A DNA stretch of 6,815 bases from an uncultured Caryophanales bacterium (GTDB lineage: Bacteria; Bacillota_I; Bacilli_A; RF39; UBA660): positions 1-6,815 of the forward strand of contig CAMVMQ010000044.1 in assembly GCA_947168625.1 (NCBI GenBank). Direction: 5' to 3'. The notes under the pieces were generated by a model. It was given only the letters and a program-made list of their open reading frames with translations. It was not told the origin of the DNA and did no database searches. Shown piece by piece: positions 1-5,366 of the stretch. Within the stretch, counting starts at the first letter, position 1; the number at the start of each line of letters is the position of its first letter. The position numbers and the translations under genes were made by a program.

Positions 1-2
1 AT

Positions 3-641
3 AGATTATATATATGGATAGATGCTTTAATGGATAATCCTAGTACTATTGGAGGAATTTCTTTTAGATTTAAACTATATGGAGAAGGAACAGGTGCAAG
101 ACCTTCTGTTGAAAAAGTAGATCTTCCAAGTGAATATCAGCAGGTTGAGTATATCGTAGGAGGTACTCTTGAAAATGGAGATGTTGCATATATTGCATTT
201 AATCAATACTCAACTACAAATTATAAATTTGTCTCTATGATGTCATGCGGTAATGGTTATGTATATGGAAATGGCGGCGTTCGTGTATGGAGGACTTCAC
301 TTTATAAGAAAGATGATGGCTCATGGGCAGGTGATGTAATGTCAATTGATAGTATTGAAAATAATGGATTGTGGGAAACTGTAACAGCGACGCGAACTGC
401 AAGTGGGTATGCATCTGCTACAACTACATATCTTATGCATGGGCCTACTGATGGTAGTCGTCCATCTACTAATATTATGTTTTTTGGATTTAAAATATAT
501 AATAATACAACTTTACAAAGAAATTTTGTACCGTGTTATAGGATTAGTGATGGAGAAATTGGAGTATATGATACTGTATCAAATACTTTTTTTGCAAATG
601 CTGGAAGCGGGTCATTTTTGAGGGGACCTGATGTAAACTAA
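3..641 (+). CDS. C-terminal part of a large surface/appendage-type protein (5' end outside window)
   Basis: The frame is open to the left edge: codons upstream of the ATG at 30 read RLYIWIDAL without a stop, so that ATG is probably internal and the protein continues leftward. About 212 residues are visible. The first ~30 (YIWID...DNP...FRFKLYGEGTG) look like the end of a beta-sandwich domain. After a short linker comes LPSEYQQVEYI and a lectin/LamG-like module ending in FFGFKIYNNTTLQRNFVPCYR, SDGEIGVYDTV and a Gly/Ser-rich end. From memory, this LPS-Y-QVEYI to GxYDTV module recurs at the C-termini of secreted or cell-surface proteins and some phage structural proteins of gut Firmicutes. There is no LPxTG anchor and no C-terminal membrane helix, so attachment must come from the missing N-terminus, if at all. 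The gene ends at a terminator and is transcriptionally separate from its neighbour. I am confident it is coding; its exact role is unknown. Confidence 0.75.
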   Translation, partial: RLYIWIDALMDNPSTIGGISFRFKLYGEGTGARPSVEKVDLPSEYQQVEYIVGGTLENGDVAYIAFNQYSTTNYKFVSMMSCGNGYVYGNGGVRVWRTSLYKKDDGSWAGDVMSIDSIENNGLWETVTATRTASGYASATTTYLMHGPTDGSRPSTNIMFFGFKIYNNTTLQRNFVPCYRISDGEIGVYDTVSNTFFANAGSGSFLRGPDVN

Positions 642-670
642 AGCATATTCAACCTATGTTTTAGTTTTTT
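638..670 (+). terminator. Rho-independent terminator of the surface-protein gene
   Basis: A 9-bp stem pairs 638-646 (CTAAAGCAT) with 656-664 (ATGTTTTAG), with one G-U pair and a 9-base loop. Six T follow at 665-670. The stop codon at 639-641 lies inside the left arm, so transcription ends immediately behind the gene. Confidence 0.8.
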
Positions 671-702
671 CAACTAATTATTTATTTATTTTTTTGTTGT
701 TT

Positions 703-711
703 TGTTATAAA
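703..711 (+). promoter_or_regulatory. Probable extended -10 promoter of the cysteine desulfurase operon
   Basis: TGT-TATAAA at 703-711 fits an extended -10 element (TGn upstream of the hexamer). The -35 position, about 683-688, is only TATTTA, so recognition would rest on the extended -10. A start near 717-719 would leave a leader of only about 8 bases before the ATG at 726. Such sequences arise easily in AT-rich DNA, so confidence is moderate. Confidence 0.45.
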
Positions 712-725
712 ATAATAATTGTGAT

Positions 726-1853
726 ATGATGAAAAGGAAAGTTTATTTAGATTATAGTGCTACGACGATGGTTGATAGTAGCGTGTTAGAAAGTGTTAAT
801 GAAATAGTAAAGACTAGTTATGCTAATCCTAATTCGGTTCATGATTTAGGTATTAATAGTAAATCTGTTATTGATAAGAGTATAGAAAATATTACTAATT
901 ATTTTGGTATTGATAAAGATGAAATTATTTTTACATCAGGATCATCAGAGTCTAATAATACTGTGATCAAAGGGTTAATAGAAAGAAGTAATAGAAAGAA
1001 GATTATTACGACATATCAAGAACATTCTAGTATTATTAGTCCGCTTAGTTATTTACAAAGTAAGGGTTATATTGTTGAATTTGTTAAATTAGATAGTAAT
1101 GGTCTTGTTGATATTGATGACTTAAGGAGTAAGTTAGATAGTAATACATTACTTGTTAGTATTTGTTTAGTTAGTAGTGAACTTGGAATACTTTTTAATA
1201 CAAGTGAAGTATTTGAAGTAGTAAAAGAATATGATAAAGAAATTTATACGCATAGTGATATTACGCAAGCTCTTGGTAAAGTTAAAATTAATTTGGGTAA
1301 TATTGATATGGCATCTTTTTCAGGACATAAGATCTATACTTTTAAAGGTATTGGAGGACTTATTAAGAAAAAGAATATTAAATTAGTTCCTTTAATACAT
1401 GGAGGAAGTAGTACAACAATATTTAGAAGTGGTACTCCTAGTACAGAATTAATTTATAGTTTATCTTGTGCCTTTGATTTGTTTAAAGATAGTATTGATA
1501 ATAAGTATGATTATGTTTTTAAGTTAAATAATAAAATTAGATGCTATTTAAGTAAATATGATGATATAGTTATTAATAGTACAGAAAACAGTATTCCACA
1601 TATTCTTAATTTTAGTATTATAGGTAGGAATAGTAGTGATACTCAAAAGTATTTTAATGATAGAGGTATTTATATTAGTACAAAGAGTGCCTGTTCGAGT
1701 GATAAGAATATGTCAATGGTAGTTAAAAATATGTATGGTGAAGAAAGAGCAATAAGTAGTGTTAGAGTGAGTTTATCTTATAGAACTACTCTAGAAGAAG
1801 TTGATTGCTTTTTAGAAGTATTAAAGGAGTATATGAATAATGGAAATAGTTAA
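726..1853 (+). CDS. Cysteine desulfurase, NifS/IscS-like class V aminotransferase fold
   Basis: This is a PLP enzyme that removes sulfur from cysteine as alanine plus an enzyme-bound persulfide, which then feeds Fe-S clusters, tRNA thiolation or other acceptors in the cytoplasm. The 375-residue protein starts with the typical YLDYSATT (7-14). Family residues are visible: SGSSESNN phosphate-binding loop (71-78), His100 over the PLP ring, Asp178 and Gln181 in HSDITQALGK, Schiff-base Lys202 in SGHK, catalytic Cys323 in SACSS, and Arg347 in SSVRVSL for substrate carboxylate. All main catalytic positions are present, so it should be active. It is about 30 residues shorter than E. coli IscS. One oddity is VSSELG (149-154) where the family usually has VNNE-(I/T)-G. 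ATG 726 and ATG 729 are both possible starts; no GGAGG site precedes them, only GTGAT touching the first. It heads a three-gene operon with a 14-base overlap into the next gene. It could be iscS-, nifS- or csd-like; no iscU, sufU or thiI is visible to decide. Confidence 0.93.
   Translation: MMKRKVYLDYSATTMVDSSVLESVNEIVKTSYANPNSVHDLGINSKSVIDKSIENITNYFGIDKDEIIFTSGSSESNNTVIKGLIERSNRKKIITTYQEHSSIISPLSYLQSKGYIVEFVKLDSNGLVDIDDLRSKLDSNTLLVSICLVSSELGILFNTSEVFEVVKEYDKEIYTHSDITQALGKVKINLGNIDMASFSGHKIYTFKGIGGLIKKKNIKLVPLIHGGSSTTIFRSGTPSTELIYSLSCAFDLFKDSIDNKYDYVFKLNNKIRCYLSKYDDIVINSTENSIPHILNFSIIGRNSSDTQKYFNDRGIYISTKSACSSDKNMSMVVKNMYGEERAISSVRVSLSYRTTLEEVDCFLEVLKEYMNNGNS
1823..1829 (+). promoter_or_regulatory. 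Ribosome binding site of the small thioredoxin-like gene
   Basis: AAAGGAG lies inside the end of the desulfurase gene, 10 bases before the ATG at 1840. An ATG at 1833 is closer but belongs to the desulfurase frame and encodes only its last six residues. This site therefore supports 1840 as a true overlapping start. Confidence 0.7.
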
Positions 1854-2091
1854 GATTGGTAGTATGACATGTACTTCATGCATTATTATGAATAATGTTA
1901 TAAATAAAATTAAAAATAATTATAGTGTTGAAGTGAGAGAATTAGATTATGATTTTGATGATATTGATGAATATCATGTAGGTAAGATTCTTCCGGTAAT
2001 TATATTTTATAAAGATGATATTGAAATAAAAAGATTAGAGGGAGAGCACTCTTATAAAGAGATTGAAGGTATTATTAATGAAGAAGATTAG
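1840..2091 (+). CDS. Small thioredoxin-like protein with CTSC active site
   Basis: An 83-residue protein without signal peptide or membrane helix, so probably cytoplasmic. It begins with a short beta strand running into MTCTSC, giving a CxxC pair at Cys11 and Cys14. The cis-proline of the thioredoxin fold is at Pro52 in KILPVIIFY, and an amphipathic C-terminal helix follows. It is shorter than standard thioredoxin (~105 residues), lacking the first beta-alpha unit, and resembles minimal thioredoxin/glutaredoxin-like or TM1816-type redox proteins. The usual WCGPC is replaced by TCTSC, so its redox potential may differ. The gene overlaps the desulfurase end by 14 bases and the membrane redox gene by 14 bases, which points to translational coupling. 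Two partners are inferred from context: the Cys323 persulfide of the desulfurase, or the transmembrane cysteine pair of the next protein. The fold is well supported; the partner is not. Confidence 0.8.
   Translation: MEIVKIGSMTCTSCIIMNNVINKIKNNYSVEVRELDYDFDDIDEYHVGKILPVIIFYKDDIEIKRLEGEHSYKEIEGIINEED
2065..2069 (+). promoter_or_regulatory. Ribosome binding site deciding the start of the membrane redox gene
   Basis: GAAGG sits 8 bases before ATG 2078. An in-frame TTG at 2063 would make the protein five residues longer (MKVLL) but would overlap this site and has no Shine-Dalgarno sequence of its own. ATG 2078 also gives a classical MKK signal-peptide start. Confidence 0.65.
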
Positions 2092-3259
2092 TTATGTTTT
2101 GGTATTTTTATTAATTTTTATTCCAAATATTGTATTGGGAAAGGAACTAAATATTTATTTATTTTATGGTGATGGTTGTCCACATTGTGCTGCTGAAGAG
2201 AAGTTCTTAAATGGTTTTATTAAAAAGAATGATAATGTTAAATTACATAAGTATGAAGTTTGGTACAATGATGATAATGTGGCAAAGTTAGAAGAAGTAG
2301 CTAAAATTACAGAAGAAGAAGCTGATGCTATTCCTTATCTTGTTATTGGTGATACGGTATTTGTGGGGTATGCTGATAGTTTTAGTAAGAAGATTGAAAA
2401 AAGAATAGTGGAGTGTTTAGAAGAGGGATGCTCTGATAAGGTTGGAGTATACCTTGGTGTTACTGATGATGCTGGTGAAGATACTTCAAATAGGGAGAAA
2501 GAAGAGAATTATGATATACCAATACTTGGCGAAGTTAATGCTAAGAAAGTATCTCTTCCATTAATTTCAGTAATTATTGGTTTAGTAGATGGTTTTAATC
2601 CGTGTGCTATGTGGATACTTATTTTTTTAATTAGTATGTTATTTGGTATGAAAGATAAAAGGAAGATGTGGATACTTGGTCTTACCTTTATTATTACATC
2701 AGGACTTGTTTATTTCTTATTTATGGCTTCTTGGCTTAATCTTGCTACCTTTATGAATAAGATTAGTATCATTAGATTACTAATTGGTATCTTTGCTATA
2801 ATCTTTGGTATTGTTAATATATATAATTATATTAAGTCTTTAGGAAAAGATGATGGATGTACGGTTACTAATGATAAAAAGAGGAAGAAGATTATTTCTT
2901 ATATTAAGAAGATTGTTACGGAAAAGAAATTTATTATAGCTTTATTTGGTATTATGATACTTGCTTTTTCTGTTAATTTAATAGAATTACTTTGTAGTTT
3001 AGGGCTACCGGTTATGTATACAGAAATTCTTTCTTTAAATAATTTAAGTAGTACAGAGTATATACTATATATGCTATTATATGTTATTTTCTTCTTAATA
3101 GATGATATTATTATCTTTATAATAGCTATGAAAACATTAGAAATAAAGGCGATATCTAATAAATATACTAAGTATTCACATTTAATTGGCGGTATTATAA
3201 TGCTTCTAATGGGAATTCTTATGATATTGAAACCTGAGTGGTTAATGTTTAATTTTTAA
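2078..3259 (+). CDS. Exported CPHC thioredoxin-fold domain fused to CcdA/DsbD-like six-helix membrane protein
   Basis: A predicted membrane thiol-disulfide conduit of 393 residues. Residues 1-21 form a signal peptide or first anchor (MKK, then a hydrophobic stretch). Residues 24-120 are a thioredoxin/glutaredoxin-like domain with YGDGCPHC (Cys34, Cys37) and cis-proline Pro86 in AIPYLVIGD; a further Cys113/Cys118 pair closes it. After a charged linker (128-156) come about six helices, near 160-188, 197-220, 229-252, 284-308, 327-351 and 366-386. Cys176 in DGFNPCAMW lies in the first of these and Cys306 in IELLCSLGLP in the fourth. CcdA and the DsbD core carry their redox pair in the same two helices. 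In that family electrons pass from cytoplasmic thioredoxin through this pair to an extracytoplasmic partner. Here the outer partner is fused at the N-terminus and the cytoplasmic donor may be the CTSC protein just upstream. ATG 2078 is preferred over TTG 2063. The direction of electron flow is not certain. Confidence 0.87.
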   Translation: MKKISYVLVFLLIFIPNIVLGKELNIYLFYGDGCPHCAAEEKFLNGFIKKNDNVKLHKYEVWYNDDNVAKLEEVAKITEEEADAIPYLVIGDTVFVGYADSFSKKIEKRIVECLEEGCSDKVGVYLGVTDDAGEDTSNREKEENYDIPILGEVNAKKVSLPLISVIIGLVDGFNPCAMWILIFLISMLFGMKDKRKMWILGLTFIITSGLVYFLFMASWLNLATFMNKISIIRLLIGIFAIIFGIVNIYNYIKSLGKDDGCTVTNDKKRKKIISYIKKIVTEKKFIIALFGIMILAFSVNLIELLCSLGLPVMYTEILSLNNLSSTEYILYMLLYVIFFLIDDIIIFIIAMKTLEIKAISNKYTKYSHLIGGIIMLLMGILMILKPEWLMFNF

Positions 3260-3288
3260 AAAATTCTATTAAAAGATAGAATTTTTTT
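3258..3288 (+). terminator. Strong Rho-independent terminator of the desulfurase-redox operon
   Basis: A 12-bp perfect stem pairs 3258-3269 (AAAAAATTCTAT) with 3276-3287, around a 6-base TAAAAG loop. The right arm ends in seven T at 3282-3288. The arm begins inside the stop codon of the membrane protein, so the operon ends here. Confidence 0.88.
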
Positions 3289-3439
3289 ATTATGTTATTT
3301 TTTGATGTTTCATAGTATTTATTAGTGATGGAAGATGTATCATGATGAGTAAAGATAATTAGACGAAGATTATATTATTTAAAAAGTGTAAATTGATATG
3401 AAGGTATTATAGAAATATAATATAAAGATAAAAAAGTAA
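3289..3439. other. Unassigned AT-rich intergenic segment
   Basis: Between the operon terminator and the next promoter lie about 150 bases with no supported gene. The ATG-initiated frames here close within a few codons. Two near-identical 10-mers, GATGTTTCAT at 3304-3313 and GATGTATCAT at 3334-3343, are 30 bases apart and differ at one base. I see no clear RNA fold, tRNA or riboswitch. Confidence 0.4.
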
Positions 3440-3468
3440 TTGTTTTTATTATTACTAGATGATATAAT
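3440..3468 (+). promoter_or_regulatory. Sigma-A promoter of the 161-residue hypothetical gene
   Basis: TTGTTT (3440-3445) and a perfect TATAAT (3463-3468) are 17 bases apart, and a TGA triplet directly before TATAAT adds an extended -10. The expected start is near 3475, giving a leader of about 20 bases that holds the ribosome site. Confidence 0.82.
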
Positions 3469-3482
3469 ACTATAGCGTTTGG

Positions 3483-3487
3483 GGAGG
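3483..3487 (+). promoter_or_regulatory. Strong ribosome binding site (GGAGG)
   Basis: GGAGG is followed by a 7-base spacer and then ATG 3495. It is the best Shine-Dalgarno sequence in the window. With the promoter just upstream, it suggests a well-expressed gene. Confidence 0.8.
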
Positions 3488-3494
3488 TATTAGG

Positions 3495-3980
3495 ATGTTT
3501 TATGGTAGATTTAAAAATGATGATATGATTATAACTTTAGTAGATGGTTATGATGATAAGATGCAAAAGAAGATGAAAACATGTATATATACTGATGGTA
3601 AGGTCGAACGTTCGTTAAAGAAAGATAGACTAGTTGATCATAGACCTGATGAATGTATGATTATAGGATCACTTACGGTTGATGAAACAATGAATAATGT
3701 TGTTTATTATATTCGAAAAAAAGTTAAAATAGTTAGACCTAATTATATAGTTATAGCAAATTATATATATTCTGTTAGTGATAATGCTTGGTTATTAAAT
3801 AATCCTAGAGTATCTTTAAATTATAAATTTGATATGGTTGATGAGTTAAAGTTTATTTTGTTTCAAGATAATTATTTGGTTTCATCTTTAGTAGAAGAAC
3901 CAGATAGTATAACTGTAAATGATTTAAATGATAGGATTAAATCAAAAATGTTGATGAAAACTATAAAGAAAAAAGGGTGA
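3495..3980 (+). CDS. Hypothetical protein, 161 residues, unrecognised family
   Basis: I do not recognise this protein. It has no signal peptide and no membrane-length hydrophobic segment, so it is probably cytoplasmic. The N-terminal third is mixed beta-like and basic/acidic (MFYGRF, VDGYDD, then a Lys-rich KMQKKMK stretch). The middle has a strongly beta-type segment, VKIVRPNYIVIANYIYSV (77-94). The C-terminus is helical and ends in a Lys-rich tail. Two cysteines (30, 54) do not form a CxxC motif. The start at 3495 is secured by a GGAGG site, and the sigma-A promoter upstream makes it a single-gene transcript. It stops with TGA at 3978-3980 inside the left arm of a terminator, which argues against the mycoplasma code here. 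Codon use (AT-rich, AGT/TTA/GAT) matches the upstream operon. It is clearly a real gene, but no function can be given. Confidence 0.8.
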   Translation: MFYGRFKNDDMIITLVDGYDDKMQKKMKTCIYTDGKVERSLKKDRLVDHRPDECMIIGSLTVDETMNNVVYYIRKKVKIVRPNYIVIANYIYSVSDNAWLLNNPRVSLNYKFDMVDELKFILFQDNYLVSSLVEEPDSITVNDLNDRIKSKMLMKTIKKKG

Positions 3981-4002
3981 TTTGTTCACTTTTTTGTTTT
4001 TT
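3971..4002. terminator. Bidirectional terminator between convergent genes
   Basis: Stem 3971-3980 (AAAAGGGTGA) pairs with 3986-3995 around a 5-base loop, with two G-U pairs. On the plus strand the right arm runs into T-rich sequence to 4002. On the minus strand the A-rich left arm becomes a T tract. It can therefore end both the hypothetical gene and the minus-strand YigZ-like gene. Confidence 0.8.
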
Positions 4003-4009
4003 ATATAAA

Positions 4010-4582
4010 CTATTTTTCTAAATATGTTTCTTTTTGAATTGTTATGTTATAGTTAGATAATTTATCTAATGTTTCTTTTGTGACCAAAGTATTATATGTA
4101 ACTAGTTTATCAAAATTTTTAGAAATGACTCTACTATCAATAAGAAGATAATCGATATTTTTTATTTGATCATAATTAAAAGTAATTGTTATACTATATC
4201 CTTTAACTAATTCTATAATATTTTCTTTTTTTATTACGTCTTTAGCTGCTTTAGCATAAGCTCTTGTAAGGGGACCTGCACCTAATTTGATTCCTCCAAA
4301 GTATCTAACTACGACAATTAGAGTATAATTTAAATTATTTATTTGTATTTGTTTTAAAATAGGATTACCTGCGGTACCATTAGGTTCTCCATCATCATTA
4401 AATCTTATATCATTATCGATAATATATCCAAAGCAATAGTGGCTTGCAATTGGGTATTCTTTTTTTATTTTATTTAATGTGTTAGTTACTTCATCTTTAT
4501 TATAAACTCTAAATATTAAAGAAATAAATCTAGAGTTTTTAATTATATATTCATATTTATCATTATTCTTAATACTTAGCAT
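4010..4582 (-). CDS. YigZ/IMPACT family protein (UPF0029)
   Basis: A 190-residue cytoplasmic protein of the family that includes E. coli YigZ, B. subtilis YvyE and the eukaryotic translation regulator IMPACT. The N-terminal domain carries both family signatures: DDGEPNGTAGNPIL (63-76) and VRYFGGIKLGAGPLTRAY (92-109). The early SRFI (17-20) and ASHYCFGY (46-53) segments also match. The C-terminal ~60 residues match in position the ferredoxin-like second domain of bacterial members. Length is slightly below the usual 200-215. The biochemical role of bacterial members is poorly defined; ribosome or translation-related functions are proposed by homology to IMPACT. The start ATG (complement of 4580-4582) is preceded by AGGTGA with only 3-4 bases of spacing. 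The gene faces away from comEA across 118 bases that hold both promoters, and converges on the hypothetical gene. Confidence 0.93.
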   Translation of the reverse strand: MLSIKNNDKYEYIIKNSRFISLIFRVYNKDEVTNTLNKIKKEYPIASHYCFGYIIDNDIRFNDDGEPNGTAGNPILKQIQINNLNYTLIVVVRYFGGIKLGAGPLTRAYAKAAKDVIKKENIIELVKGYSITITFNYDQIKNIDYLLIDSRVISKNFDKLVTYNTLVTKETLDKLSNYNITIQKETYLEK

Positions 4583-4597
4583 TTTTCACCTAAGAAC

Positions 4598-4626
4598 ATT
4601 TTACTATAATAAATATAAAAATGCAA
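4598..4626 (-). promoter_or_regulatory. Promoter of the YigZ-like gene
   Basis: Read on the minus strand, TTGCAT (4626 to 4621) and TAAAAT (4603 to 4598) are 17 bases apart. The expected start near 4591 leaves a leader of 8-9 bases that begins at the AGGTGA ribosome site. Competing AT-rich hexamers exist nearby. Confidence 0.6.
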
Positions 4627-4636
4627 ATAATAACAC

Positions 4637-4665
4637 TTGACTATTAAATGAGTAATAATTATAAT
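4637..4665 (+). promoter_or_regulatory. Near-consensus sigma-A promoter of comEA-comEC
   Basis: TTGACT (4637-4642) and TATAAT (4660-4665) are separated by exactly 17 bases. The start is expected near 4672, about 29 bases before the GTG at 4701. In B. subtilis the com genes depend on the activator ComK; I see no clear ComK-type box (paired AAAA-N5-TTTT) here. A strong core promoter suggests steady rather than tightly induced expression. Confidence 0.82.
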
Positions 4666-4690
4666 AAATAATTACAAAATGGAGAACAGA

Positions 4691-4696
4691 GAGGAG
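4691..4696 (+). promoter_or_regulatory. Ribosome binding site of comEA (GTG start)
   Basis: GAGGAG is followed by only four bases (ATAG) before GTG 4701. The spacing is short, but no other start fits before the membrane anchor. MKKFILILIG is a convincing beginning. Confidence 0.65.
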
Positions 4697-4700
4697 ATAG

Positions 4701-5366
4701 GTGAAAAAGTTTATATTAATTTTGATAGGTATTTCAATTGTACTTTCTGGTGTAATATTTGTCCTATATAAAAATAACGAAGAAGAAAAAGAAGAAGTAG
4801 TAGATATTTTTAATGAAGAAAAGGAAGAAGAGCTAGTAGAGAGTTTACCAAAAGAAGAGGATAGTAGTGAAAATAAAAATGAACATAAAAAAGTAATCGT
4901 AGATATTAAAGGAATGGTAAATAGTCCTGGCGTTTATGAAGTTGAAGATGATAAAAGAGTAAATGATGTCATTAATATGGCAGGAGGTTTAACTGAAGAT
5001 GCAGACACTTCTAATATTAATTTAGCTAAAATAGTTAAAGATGAAATGACTATTGTTATTTATTCTAAAGAAGAAGTATTAGAAAAATATAAATCTGAAG
5101 TATGTATTTGTGATTGCCCTTATATATCGAATGATGCATGTATATCTGATATTACTGAGGACAATAATAATTCAAATCTAATAAATATAAATAATGCGAG
5201 TAAAGAAGAATTTATGACTCTTCCAGGACTAGGAGAAGCTAAAGCAAATTCGATTATTGAGTATCGAACAAAAAATGGTAACTTTGAGATTATTGAGGAT
5301 ATTAAAAAAGTATCTGGAATAGGAGAAGCACTCTTTGAGAAGATTAAAGATTATATTACTGTCTAA
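4701..5366 (+). CDS. comEA: ComEA, membrane-anchored double-stranded DNA receptor for transformation
   Basis: ComEA binds incoming double-stranded DNA outside the membrane and hands it to the ComEC channel. The 221-residue protein has the full domain order: an N-terminal membrane anchor (4-23), a highly acidic Glu-rich linker (26-62), an SLBB-type domain (64-122; VIVDIKGMVNSPGVYEV, then INMAGGLTEDAD and INLAKIVKDEM), a short linker, and a C-terminal double helix-hairpin-helix DNA-binding domain (160-221). Its hairpins are LPGLGEAKA (174-182) and VSGIGEALFEKI (204-215), preceded by ININNASKEE. The unusual part is the linker before the HhH domain, which holds four cysteines (135, 137, 139, 147; CICDC, then C) outside the membrane. 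Translation begins at GTG. comEC follows in the same transcript and starts inside this gene. Confidence 0.95.
   Translation: MKKFILILIGISIVLSGVIFVLYKNNEEEKEEVVDIFNEEKEEELVESLPKEEDSSENKNEHKKVIVDIKGMVNSPGVYEVEDDKRVNDVINMAGGLTEDADTSNINLAKIVKDEMTIVIYSKEEVLEKYKSEVCICDCPYISNDACISDITEDNNNSNLININNASKEEFMTLPGLGEAKANSIIEYRTKNGNFEIIEDIKKVSGIGEALFEKIKDYITV
5321..5325 (+). promoter_or_regulatory. Ribosome binding site of comEC inside comEA
   Basis: AGGAG, within the second hairpin codons of comEA, lies 9 bases before TTG 5335. An in-frame TAG at 5320-5322 blocks any earlier start. No ATG or GTG follows before the first membrane helix and OB-like domain, so TTG 5335 is the best start. Confidence 0.72.

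Noticed and set aside
403..621. A 72-codon plus-strand frame inside the surface-protein gene
   Set aside because: It lies wholly within the larger in-frame gene, has a low-complexity hydrophobic translation and no ribosome site.
2063..2077. TTG start giving five more residues on the membrane redox protein
   Set aside because: The TTG overlaps the GAAGG site that serves ATG 2078 and has no Shine-Dalgarno sequence. ATG 2078 gives a normal signal peptide.
3304..3343. Imperfect 10-base direct repeat in the intergenic segment
   Set aside because: Only two copies with a mismatch in AT-rich DNA; not enough for an operator or CRISPR-like array.
3981..4040. Read-through of the TGA at 3978-3980 under the mycoplasma code
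   Set aside because: The TGA falls in a terminator hairpin, and the continuing frame is a poly-Phe/Tyr run over the convergent gene.
4605..4610. TATAAT on the plus strand upstream of comEA
   Set aside because: There is no acceptable -35 hexamer 16-18 bases upstream. The TTGACT/TATAAT pair at 4637-4665 is far better.
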